From the NCBI GenBank assembly GCA_948146395.1, contig OX411543.1:62547676-62611675 (forward strand): DNA of 64,000 bases. The letters run 5' to 3'. Origin of the DNA: Fragum whitleyi (taxonomy: Eukaryota > Mollusca > Bivalvia > Cardiida > Cardiidae). Below the pieces are notes generated by a model that was not told the origin of the DNA, did no database searches, and worked only from the letters and a program-made list of their open reading frames with translations. Both the position numbers and the translations under genes were made by a program. Of this stretch, positions 22,541 to 33,519 are shown in pieces. Position 1 is the stretch's first letter; each line of letters starts with the position of its first letter.

Positions 22541-22950
22541 GATGTTGCGGGAGTGCAATAACTCCGTTGAATATTTCTTATATTACACGGGTGATATTAC
22601 ACTAGTGGAAAAACTATGCAAATGAGCTCAGAGCGAATAGTTACGCTATTTTGTAAACGCAAAAATGACGTCATAATGTTTATATGGAGACGCCAGTTTT
22701 AAACGGTGTTATAAGTTACGCGGAAAATTGACTAGTTCATTTTTAATATTTTTGACGTTTTTTCGCAAAAATACGGGTCATATTATAAATAGAATATAAA
22801 ATTTGTGCTCATCGAATACAAAATTTATCAAACTCGTCATCTAAAACAGATAAAAACTCGGCACAGCCTCGCTTTTATGTTTATAGATGACTCGTTTAAT
22901 AGATTCGGTATTCCATGACCACTCATTGGATATCCTCTATTTATTGTCGA
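22541..22950 (+). mobile_element. Repeat family G, copy 1
   Basis: Begins TGTTGCGGGAGTGCAATAAC and continues through AAAAATGACGTCATAATGTT to TGGATATCCTCTATTTATTG. The reverse complement recurs at 36967-37385, so the two are an inverted pair about 14 kb apart. Confidence 0.72.
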
Positions 22951-23546
22951 TCGCTAGCATTACCCCCCCACCCCCACCCCCTTTAAGCGTACGTCTCTGA
23001 ACCAAATCGAAAATTCATTTTTGATAATTGTTTCATAAATATTACAAACAAACTGTAATCGGAATGCTTACACCTTTGATGCTCACAGCTTATTATAGCG
23101 TGTGTACGAAAATATTTTCAAACGGTGATTAAAATACTGAAGTGAATGGAAATTGGAGATTCTATATAAACATCATAAATGATTTATATAATTATCACTA
23201 TCATAGAACTAAAAAACTTAATTGGGGCTCATCATGCAATAGCTACTACTTAAATTTAAAAAAAGAAAAGGCTTACCTCAATATAAAACAAACTCGGGAA
23301 GTCTTCTTTACTCCGAGATATTTTCGAACCCCACTCAAATCAAAAACGCGCCCAACCACGGATAAAGCCGAGATATACACCCAGACGACAGAGAAGTACT
23401 CCACAGATTATTAATTTCGGAAATTGTGTCACAGAGATAGTCGGGTTGACCGAGCACAATATATATTGTCAAATATTGAAGCTTTCTGCGTAGATAGATA
23501 TGTACATTGAACGTACATTGATATTGTATGTGCACACATGTATATT

Positions 23547-23872
23547 CTACAAAGAGCTATTTCAAGACTATTGCATGAGTGTGGATGACTAGATAGTGCA
23601 GGGTATTTCATTCTACATAGAGCAATTTCAAGACAAGAGTGTGTATGCCTAGACAATCAAGGGTCTGTTATTGTACAAAGAGCAATTTTAAGACTATGAC
23701 ATGAGTGTGGATGCCTAGACAATCCATAATCTGTTATTGTACAAAGAGCAATTTCAAGACTATGGCATGAGTGTGGATGCTTAGATAGCGCAGGGTCTGT
23801 TTTTCTACAGAGAGCAACTTGGCATTAACGTGGATGCCTAGATAGTCCAGGGTCTGTGTCCAGGGTCAGTGT
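23547..23872. repeat. About 66-bp minisatellite, five units
   Basis: Units contain TACAAAGAGCAATTTCAAGA, CTATG(A/G)CATGAGTGTGGATG and CCTAGACAATC, starting near 23547, 23612, 23673, 23739 and 23806. Intergenic. Confidence 0.8.
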
Positions 23873-25846
23873 TTTGCGCAATATTAACTAGTTTGAAACT
23901 TCATGCATCGAATCATATCATACATGAAGAATTCGAAAAGTTGGTCTTTTTTCTGTTTTCTTTCGTGGGTACTATTACAAAACCATTTACCTCATAAAAA
24001 CAAGCTTTTCGTATCTATACCAGTATTTTCGATCTTTGGTATATTTGTCAAAAATTTGAGTTCTTCGTGCTTTTGGACATTTTTTGTTATTTACTGACTT
24101 TTTGTAATATCTTGCAATGTAACTTACCTTCAAAGGGGTTACTGTCAAGTTATCTATTCATGCCTTGATATTGATATAGTAAAATAATTACCGTGCAAGT
24201 TTTGTTTAAAAAAGCTTTTTCAGACAGATTTTATGTAGGTGTTTCTGTCAAATCCTAAGCCTAACAAACGCAATGCTGTTACTACTTATATTAATTGGTT
24301 TCCCAACAATGAAGTCCCAGACAATTTATGGGTTTTCTTTAAAGCCTATCACCTTTAGAAGGCTATTTATCAGTCTAAATTGAATCTCTGATCTCGAGTT
24401 TTACCGTACAAACGTGTTTCATGAGATACTTAAATACTTAAGGCTTATCGTCTACACCTGAACAGTAATGAAATTGAGAATACGACCCATTTTTAGAACT
24501 CCGCTTTTTTAGTAAATTGAATATCCTTGAATATGTACAAGTGATTCTAAACAGACCAAAAACGTTGACCTTGACATCGGTTCTAGAATATAGGACCCGG
24601 GCCTTGATCACATGTATTTTCTAAAACTCCTTTGTCGCTAACGCAGAGCTTTTCATTATTTTTTCGATGCATTATCGAGATACCTCAATTAATAGTCATC
24701 TTGCCCTGCTTTGGTCTTTACATGCTTTTCGACGTCATCCCTCCCATTTTTTTATCTATTTTTTTTTATTTGGTCCGTTCTCCAGGAAAACCTATCCAGA
24801 TACAACTAAATGAACAATTTCAGGCTGATCTTTTTTTTTACTTGTTTGTTTTAATGCAGATGATAAGTAAATTGGCGTTCAAATTGGAAATAGTCTGCAA
24901 AAAATGAAGAAAACATTGAGAAAAAAAGAAAACAAGAAAACTTTCTTTTTTCCTCTATGTTTCCCTCTAAATAACTTTCAGTGCATAAAGTCAAAGCATT
25001 TGATCATTTATTTTATTTATTTATTTTGGGGCGGACGGAGAACCACATAATTTTTTTGGTTTAGAAAAAACAAAAATTTCTTTTTTTTTTTAAGTATTGG
25101 ATTTTATGTCTATTTCCATTTTCGTTGTCTTGTAGACAGGTTTTCTTGGAGGATGGATCAATTTTGATTTTCGTTCAGAATCGTTTCATTTTTTATACCG
25201 AAATCACTGGTTTGAGCTCAAGACTGATCGAACTATCGACCTTATTTTCTCTTGCTGATGAAGTGTTTACCCGAGTTCCAACGAATGGCTCTTTGGTCCG
25301 AGAACAACCAATAAGCTTCCATTGCTTTCGTCTTGTTTCCTGTAACAAATACAAAACTTCTGGCGTCGTCGCTCATATGGGACAAGTATACAGCTAAGAT
25401 AATCAAACGAAACTTTATGTAACAACAATGCATTTCAATGTATACCAATTTCTGACGGTAATGAACTTTTTTCTTAAACGGAGCTAAAGAAGAAAAATCG
25501 TCAACTTATTAAATATCCGTCCGCCGATTTTCAACATTAACGTGATCTTATCCCACACGTTTGTACCAATTTAACTTCTGACCCTTAAGAACGGGTTGGT
25601 CTCTAAGTGTAAATTATGAGTATTTGGGTACAGTTTTGAATGGGATTATCATGATGCGATATTTAGATAAACAATTTGTTTTTAAGTGAATTGTTCTTAT
25701 GATACCCATACCGGACTGAATAAACCCAATGTCAGTTCGACAAGTGCTAGCCCAGTCCCGGTTCAGAGAGGGGCCCGATTCAATGTTTATCTTATTATTT
25801 AAATAATATTATTTAATCTAAGTATTTATATGGAACTATAATATAT

Positions 25847-26062
25847 ACTGGTAAGAGACCAATTCTCGCCGAGTACCAGTTCTCGCCAACCACCCTAGTT
25901 CACGATAAAGACGGAAAGGAACCCCTTCTAAATTACATGTTATGTAGATGACAACTTCTTCTCCTCATAAAATATTTTTTTATAAATGAATGTTAAATCT
26001 TTGTTGTGAAAATGGCCGGTTGGCGAGAACTGGTGCGTGGCTAGAATTGGTCTCCAACCAGT
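25847..26062. mobile_element. MITE family E
   Basis: ACTGGTAAGAGACCAATTCT, CGCCGAGTACCAGTTCTCGC and inverted GGCGAGAACTGGTGCGTGGC, AGAATTGGTCTCCAACCAGT ends. Single copy in the window. Confidence 0.75.
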
Positions 26063-26147
26063 ACCGTCAGAGTTATTCTTTAAACTTGAAACTACATCTG
26101 CTATCAACAAGCTGTAGTTCGAGGTTATAGAAACACTGTAGATACAT

Positions 26148-26590
26148 ACAGTTAGTAACATCGTGAAATTGACAATCATTCCGTCAAAGCCATTTTCAAT
26201 CGCTCAATCAGAGCTCCGTTCATTCATTCATTCATTCCAAACACTCACTCAAAACATTTAAAAACGCCCTAAACTCACTAAAATGATGAGATCAAAAATT
26301 AAATTAGAAATAAAAATCGCAAAAGGAAATATGCGATTTCACTGCATTTATTTAAGCTTGTAAGCGTAGGATAGATTCGTAAAGACTAACAGCTATTTAT
26401 AGGACCTTTATGCATATTTTTAAAAGGGGGGGTTAACAAATATCGCTTATTTTTGTTAATTTGAATAAAATGAGCGATGTTGGATTACTTCCCTTTAATT
26501 TCACTAAAATACACTCCTCGCGCAATCAATTTCATTCAGAGATCATTCCGATATCATTCGGCTTGTCAATTTCACGATGTTTTTAACTGT
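26148..26590. mobile_element. MITE family A, copy 4
   Basis: ACAGTTAGTAACATCGTGAA and TTTCACGATGTTTTTAACTG termini, with the internal AAAGGGGGGGTTAACAAATA ... ATTACTTCCCTTT hairpin. Intergenic. Confidence 0.83.
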
Positions 26591-26949
26591 AACTGATCAA
26601 TCTACAACAAAAAAGCATTATATTGCGGCGGCTGGTGCACCTATCAATAGTAAGGAATTTTTTCCATTAAAAACCAGTACAAAACCACCATTTTACATCA
26701 GAGAGAAACTGCACATCCAATCAGATGTAACATTTGTCCATAGCGATGGAGGCGTAGCACTATTATTTATAATACAAGTCAAATACAAGTTTGCCAAGTC
26801 GGGGATCGAACATACGACCAAAGAAGATCGGCAAAAATATATCGGTAATATTGTGTTTAATTGTGTTAATAAAATGCTGACATTTTATGGGCGATGTTGA
26901 AGTTTCATGGATGGGGTTTATTGACTCATTTTTTTTTAAACGTGTATGT

Positions 26950-27173
26950 AAATGTCATGCGAAAAGGGACTGACTGGGAGGTGCGTAAAGTGGCGACCCC
27001 AGTCAGACTGCGCGTATTGCGCAGCCTGACTAGGTTCAACACTTTAAGCAAATTGCTGGTTTTCTGTATTAAGAATGATCAATCTATTTTCCTGTATAAG
27101 AATTTTTTTGTTATATTGGAACCGATCTCTTTTTCAAATATTCGTTTAACGGAGTTCCCAGACGAGTCACATA
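26950..27173. mobile_element. MITE family B, copy 4
   Basis: GTCATGCGAAAAGGGACTGA to GTTCCCAGACGAGTCACATA, internal CCAGTCAGACTGCGCGTATT / GCGCAGCCTGACTAGG palindrome. Confidence 0.78.
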
Positions 27174-28082
27174 ACTAAACATGGATATGCAAAAAGAGTA
27201 AAATTGTGTGATTTTTTAATGTTGAAGCGACTATTACAAAAAATGACGACTAGAAAAGACTTTTGCTTTTAATTGGAAAATATGCATATTCTTTCAATGT
27301 TGGAACAATTAGTCTCAAGCACAATATCACCACAACCGAGTGTCTTAAAGTCCATGTAGGCCATGAGGTTACAATATAAGGTACAAGAAGTTCTTTCGGG
27401 TGAACGGTTCATAATCTTCAAATAACACCATGTTTTCGTGATTTTGGAGATAACCGCTACTCGTATAAGATGATTATATTGACACTTTGATAAACTTTTG
27501 AGAAGGTACTCAAAGATGCTCTCACATTGCAAGATAATCGAGTTCGAAACTTTTAATAACGCGATAATGAAATGAGTATACCGACAATATTCTTTACCTT
27601 CGAAACTCCTACGCTCGACCACGTTACAAAATAATGCCTTTACCCTCTCCACGTAGGCTACAATAGTTGACTTTCTTGAAAATAAATATTTGTCGCCTTA
27701 CGAGAAATCTGTATTCATTTTTAACCTAAAATAGATAATCCAAACCAAGTCTTCAAATCGGACACCTGCTCTCAATGGCAATAGTTACAGTTTATAATAA
27801 TTGAGCCATTTTGGTTACACTCCCGTCTGTTTTAGCCGTATTAAATTATATAGTATATTGGCACTTTTTGACAGTCTGTAGCTCCTTTAAAAACAAATTT
27901 GGGCTAAATAACCTAGTGCGGCTAAATGAGCGTTTTATGCTCTTGAATATCATCTCCAGAAAACGGTACCTTAAAGGATAATTTTTTTCTTAATTTTTCA
28001 TTGCTCACAACTACCCTAAAAATTCTCTTGGTAGGAAGGTGTATGCAGACTTGGGTACCTCCATCAAAGGTCTGGCTCCAAG

Positions 28083-29117
28083 AAACTAGAAAGCCATGAA
28101 TGGCTTGTGTCGCTCCACAGGCTTGAAATTCTTGTAAAAGCAAATAAAAGTTTTGACTAGATTTTTTAGATATTTTGGGTTTGACTGATGTTCTAAATGA
28201 TTTTCAAAGTTTCAACTATATAACATATAGAGAAATGACCTCCACCCATGAAAGACATATTTTCCATCCAATAACAAAAAAATTTTGCTGCATGATAATT
28301 GGTCACCCAAAGATCATACAAAAAAAGTTTGATTGATATCCATCATTTAGATTCTGAGAAAATGATTTTTGAAGTTTGCACTATATAACATATAGAGAAA
28401 TGACCTCCGCCCATAAAATACATATTTTCATCCAATCACAATAACTTTTGGTAGACTGATAAAGGGTCACCCAAGGATCATTCATGTAAAATTTGGTTGA
28501 TATCTATCATTTAGATTCTGAGAAAATGATTTTCAAAGTTTCCACTATATAACATATAGAGAAATGACCTCCGCCTATAAAATACATATTTTTCATCCAA
28601 TCACAATAATTTTTGATAGACTGATAAAGGGTCACCCAAGGATCATTCATGTAAAATTTGGTTGATATCCATCAGTTGGATTCTGAGAAAATGATTTTCA
28701 AAGTTTCCACTATATAACATATAGAAAAATGACCTCCGCCTATAAAATACATATTTTTCATCCAATCACAATAATTTTTGGTAGACTGATAAAGGGTCAC
28801 CCAAGGATCATTCATGTAAAATTTGGTTGATATCCATCTGTTAGAACCTGAGAAAAGTCACTTTTTACCATATTTGGAAATTAGCCACGCCCATTAAATC
28901 CATGTTTTTCATTGGATCAAAATTTCTTGAACAACTTTGAAAGAGGGTCACCCAAGGATCATTTCTGTGAAGTTTGGTTGAAATCCATCCAGTAGTTTCT
29001 GAGGAGAAGATTTTTAAAGAAAAAGTTTACGACCGGACGCACGGACGCACGGACGGACGGACGGACACAACGCCATGACAATAGCCCCAGTGGCTTTCAG
29101 CCAGTGGAGCTAAAAAT
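28083..29117 (+). mobile_element. Pearl/HINE-like element P3
   Basis: 5' hairpin AAAGCCATGAATGGCTTGTG and TCGCTCCACAGG; four to five units of about 163 bp (AACATATAGAGAAATGACCT); then an ACGGACGG microsatellite at about 29030-29065; 3' hairpin CCCAGTGGCTTTCAGCCAGT, then GGAGCTAAAAA. Intergenic. Confidence 0.8.
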
Positions 29118-30184
29118 AGTTCGTACCTAAATGCATGTCATCTCATGCATTAAATGTAGCAGAGGTCTGGCACTTACCTGAACCTCATTTCAAGCACTTT
29201 TCTCTTACTTAAATATTAAAACAGTATTGCAAAAGGAGCACATCATTTTTTCAAACCGGACTTTTTTAGGGTACAACGACCTCGACCTCGGAAGTAATTC
29301 GAGACTGGAGCGGATCCTGTTGCGACATTGACAACATAACAAGGGCCCACGTTTTTTAAAAACACTGAAGGATGCAACCACGACAAACTTCCAGTGCACT
29401 TCAACTACGATTCAACGCAGACCTAATGATGTGTTAAAGTTTAAACTTTCTTGGATAAAGGTTTTGTTATTGTTACTCTATTAATTCAGGTTGTATTTGA
29501 ATCCTTGTCGCCTGAATAATTCTTAGATGCCTCTAGGTCACTCGCAAAATGCTGCTTTTACGGGGCTTTACCAACGGTATCACTAATGCTTCGTTGTTCC
29601 TGAACCCACTGCACTACGCTATGATTAATCTTCTAGAACTGTTTTGAGATTGTGTACTCGTAGACTTTCTAAGACTTAAGGCGTGGATAAGCAAAAATTA
29701 TTGTTTGTGCTAGTGTCTCTTCTCCAGAAATATTTAACTTATGTTTTACAGATGATGTCATCACAATACACAAGTCCACAGTAGGACCAGCCAAGAGCAT
29801 CGCCTACCGACGCAAAGCTTGGGTGCAGGTGTTGGATAATGTGAAAAATCTAAGTAAAAAAAAGACACATAATTCTTACAAAATACTGTCAGAGTTGTAA
29901 CCTTTACATGTCTGGATAGTTCATGTGATAGTGAACACTCATGTCGAGTTTTATGAAGATATCTTCAATGACAACAGAGATATAACAAATGTTAAAGTGT
30001 ACCACGCTAACGACAACAACGCCAATGATGCCAAGGTGTTAAAAATACCTCAGGTTTTTTTCAAAAAACATCTGAGATGAAAAGTAATGAACAATCCTAA
30101 ACCATTTTTACTCACAGACCATTTGGTAATTTTCAACAACACTTTACAGAAAATTCTTAGGGTGACCCTCCTCCACACTTGTTT

Positions 30185-30412
30185 AAAACAAGATGTGTTT
30201 GTGAAACACGAATAACCCGAAACAGCATTTTTTGACCTTGTCACATGACCTTGACTTTGGTGTACAGCTTTGTATGTCAAATACTTTTGAGAAAAGGCAA
30301 AGGTTAAGTTTGGTTAAGTTTTCGGACAGACAGACAGACAGGCAGACGGACTGACAGACGGACATGAGTGAAACAATATGCCCCCGATGTCTCATTACGG
30401 GGGCATAAAAAA
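30185..30412 (+). mobile_element. Short pearl/HINE-like element P12 (GGGGGCATAAAAA type)
   Basis: AACAAGATGTGTTTGTGAAA start with a GTTTGTGAAACAC hairpin; TTGACCTTGTCACATGACCT core; GACAGACAGACAGGCAGACG microsatellite; 3' hairpin TGCCCCCGATGTCTCATTAC, then GGGGGCATAAAAA. Intergenic. Confidence 0.78.
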
Positions 30413-30634
30413 TTAATTTGGAAATAAAAATGGGAATAGGAGGGTTGGGCTTAGATTCATTGTGATTTTTTTAAAATATCTCCATTCAAAACAACAGGGT
30501 AAATATCTACATTAAGTTGCAGAAATGTCACATGCATGACCCCTTCTAAATGCCCACAACTATTAGTGGAATTTATTTTCAGCAATTACTATATATAGCA
30601 CATATAGTAATATAACACAAGGTCAATCCTGACC

Positions 30635-30829
30635 AAGGGCCAACTTATTTCTCGCCCGCTTTCGGGTCGGGTATAGACTGGTCTCACTGTCGAATATCAG
30701 AATAGCCTGTTCTAGGCTATTCTGATAGTCGATATGTGGACCAGTCTAGAGCTGGTAGCCCGCTTTCTGAGAGATACTCTGATATTGCGGGCAACAGTAC
30801 CCGCCCGGGGTGAGAAATAAGTTGGCCCC
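30635..30829. mobile_element. MITE family F
   Basis: AGGGCCAACTTATTTCTCGC / GTGAGAAATAAGTTGGCCC ends; internal AATAGCCTGTTCTAGGCTAT hairpin with CACTGTCGA / TCGATATGTG flanks. Intergenic. Confidence 0.75.
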
Positions 30830-32559
30830 AAGATACACTCAACTGATGCTTCATCGAATAAAACTTCCTACATCATTAGCATGAACATTTTTAGTAAATC
30901 ATATTTTAGCTGTGTGTGACATTTCCTACAATTTGAAATGTGCCTAAAGGTGCAAACATTGAGCAGCATAGACAGCCACAGTGTAAATACAAAGTAACCT
31001 GATGGTCTACAGATACTTTAAAACCTTATCTAGCTACTAAATGGTGCAGATGCACAGGCTGGCCAGAATCATTGCTTTGCACACATGTGAAATTGTTTAA
31101 AATGTCACGTACAGGCTCATTTGAAATACATGAAGAGAAAGATTCTGAATTCGGACAGACTGATAGATATATAAACTGACTACGTTTTGACATTGTATCC
31201 TACTTTGCACAAGTGCAAAGCAGGGAATCTATTCCAAAACGGTTTGCAATATTTTTCATGCTAAACCAAGGGCAGATCTTGATATGCAAAGGGTACAAAA
31301 AATCATTATCTGTAAAAATTGTAAATAACATGGATCATCCAAGCACTTGATTAAAAGGAAGTTTTTTAAATGGTCTTTCTGAACGATATAACCAAATCTT
31401 ATATATCATGTTGTTACAACGTTTTTGCTGTCAATTGAACTTATCTCTGTTCTCCAGACAACCAGATCAGACTGTCTGACACACTTTATTAACTATGTCA
31501 ATGGGTAAAAATATCAGAATTGATAAAAATACTTCACATTTTATTTGATCATTAATCTATGTAACAATGACAAGTATTAGTAGTAATGTGGAAGTATCTT
31601 AGATAACACTGAGGAATGAGGTGCTATGCTCTACAGTTGGTAATATATATGTCAAATGAATAGAAGATCATTGTTTCCGTATAAGATCGATATATCTAGC
31701 CTTGAGTGAACAAAAACAGTTATATGTTCTTTGTCAAAGCATTGTACTTTCTACTCTAATGTAAATCTAGTACAAATTCTATTGCAGCATTTCATTTTGC
31801 ACACAATTACAAGGCAACATCATAACCTTGCGCGTTTAACAGGCCCTGCTTAGATATTGTCAAATATGGTAAAATGAACTAAAGCAGGGCTTAAGCGTTT
31901 CGTAATTTCACTGGTTTGGCATGAAATATTAGATAACAAAGCTTATATTTTTTTTTTAATTCAGTAATCTTTTTTTGAAACCAAAGCTCACTGCTGTGCA
32001 TTAGATGCCTAGCTGGACAAAGATATCTCAAAGTTAAGCTATAGTCCAAGACTTGAATGCAATATTTAAGAGAATGGTTGCTTTAAACACCATTCCTTGA
32101 CAAATTTTGACTTTCATCAAAAGACTTTCAATAATTAATTCCTAATGAAAGTGGTCTAATGAAAAAGGTGATCATTTTATCAAGATGATCTGTACTGATG
32201 ACTTTGAGTGCAGTTATTCAGCTGATTCCTGGTCCTATCCCCTAGATCTCTGTCAAAGTTTATCTCCTGGATGTTATAACATCATTTATCCAGGGGTGTA
32301 GAACTCCTATCCCCAACTTGTCCAATATTAGCTTTTTTCCTGTGGGCAAGTACATTTTTCTTGACTACTTGCGATTGGACAAGTGAACATCGGGTAAATG
32401 GTACTAAGTAGATCTAAGAGATAATTTAGCCAAATGCTTGTATTATAGGGTAGAAAGTGCTGTTTTAAATGAAGAAAATTCTGGGTTGAAGTTATATTTT
32501 TTAAGAGTTATGCCCCTTTTGCAAATAGGATTTTTGCACTTTCAAGAACCTGCAACCAA

Positions 32560-33340
32560 CCATTGCCCCAGTGGGCCGTTTTTTTAAATACAAAATGACA
32601 GAGGTCAATATTTATACCATTCGGAACATCACTCGGCCATTTCCCTAAACTGCAACAGACCTCAGATGTATGTGAGGCCGATGAGTATGTAACAAAATTG
32701 TGCATTTAGTTAGGTGCAAACAGAGTAAGAAAAACAAGATGTGTTTGTGAACACGAATGCCCCCGTAACGGCATTTTTTTCAAAGTTTGACCTTGACAGA
32801 TGACCTTGACCTTGTCACATGACCTTAACCTAGGTACCAGGGGATGCGGATCATTGAGATCTATCATCATGCCAAATATTAGCTTTGTATCTTGAATAGG
32901 CTTGAAGATATTGGCAAGGTTAAGTTTTCGGGTTAAGTTTTCGGACAGACGGACGGACGGACAGACAGACAGATGGACATGAGTAAACCAATATGCCCCC
33001 GATCTCTCGATACGGGGGCATAACTAGCGCAGAAGCAACTAGCACTATTCTAGGCCAATATTTTTACAGTAAATAACAACTCAAAAATCTAAAAAATTAA
33101 GATTTTTCAGCTGATAATTAAGAATCTGAAGATATTTATAAAAAAATACGATGGTTTCAAGTCACTGACTTAGTAGCATTGGCGACGTCAAATATTTTCA
33201 CTCAAAGTTTTGAATGCTATCGCTATTTTAACTGAAGTCATCGAGTTTTTCCAAGGTTTTCCTGTAATTTTTTGAAAATAGTATATCTATGCACATCCGA
33301 GGTTGATCGTGAGGTTGGCCGAGTGGTGTTCTGAATGTAT
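32560..33340. mobile_element. MITE family L, second copy split by element P13
   Basis: ATTCGGAACATCACTCGGCC at the left and GGCCGAGTGGTGTTCTGAAT at the right, with GTCACTGACTTAGTAGCATT, TTGGCGACGTCAAAT corresponding to the inner part of the 55109 element. Element P13 interrupts it at 32733-33022. Confidence 0.68.
32733..33022 (+). mobile_element. Short pearl/HINE-like element P13, nested in an older MITE
   Basis: Same family as P12 (ACAAGATGTGTTTGTGAACA ... GGACGGACGGACAGACAGAC ... GATCTCTCGATACGGGGGCA). Sequences either side (about 32560-32712 and 33030-33340) match opposite ends of the palindromic element at 55110-55570, so it inserted into a copy of that element. Confidence 0.75.
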
Positions 33341-33462
33341 TTATACAAGTATAAGTAAGTATAAGTAAGTGATTCGATAGGTCTATTAATTTTTTAATTG
33401 ACAGCAGTGATCTGTTAAATATTTTAGTAATGTAGACTTAAACACACATTGATGGTCCGTGG

Positions 33463-33519
33463 TCACACCTTGATGATTGGATACAATTTGTGTAAACTAA
33501 AGTCAAAATCTGGGGGTGC
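33463..33519 (-). CDS. NAA35: NAA35 last coding exon and stop
   Basis: [18 protein letters not shown] followed by TGA at 33465-33463, matching the conserved C-terminus PPEFDF..HK.FPV.K. The acceptor is CCTTTCAG. A minus-strand ATTAAA about 75 bp past the stop (near 33384-33389) is a possible poly(A) signal; this is weak evidence. Confidence 0.92.
   Translation of the reverse strand, partial: APPDFDFSLHKLYPIIKV

Larger units (their letters stand above)
20869..33462. other. Intergenic region between the two genes
   Basis: About 12.6 kb. Supported content is repeats: MITE A, B, E, F and G copies, pearl-like P2, P3, P12 and P13, and minisatellites. The remaining stretches (about 24100-25840, 27200-28080, 29120-30180, 31120-32550) show no exon with plausible splice sites or recognised protein motif. 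A 127-codon minus-strand frame at 27269-27652 matches no family I know and is not called. Confidence 0.6.

Noticed and set aside
24632..24907. 91-codon hydrophobic plus-strand frame
   Set aside because: T-rich low-complexity DNA overlapping a decayed copy of repeat family M; no splice sites or homologues recognised.
26577..26900. 107-codon plus-strand frame
   Set aside because: It begins inside the MITE A terminus and crosses a SINE type 1 fragment; chance frame in repeats.
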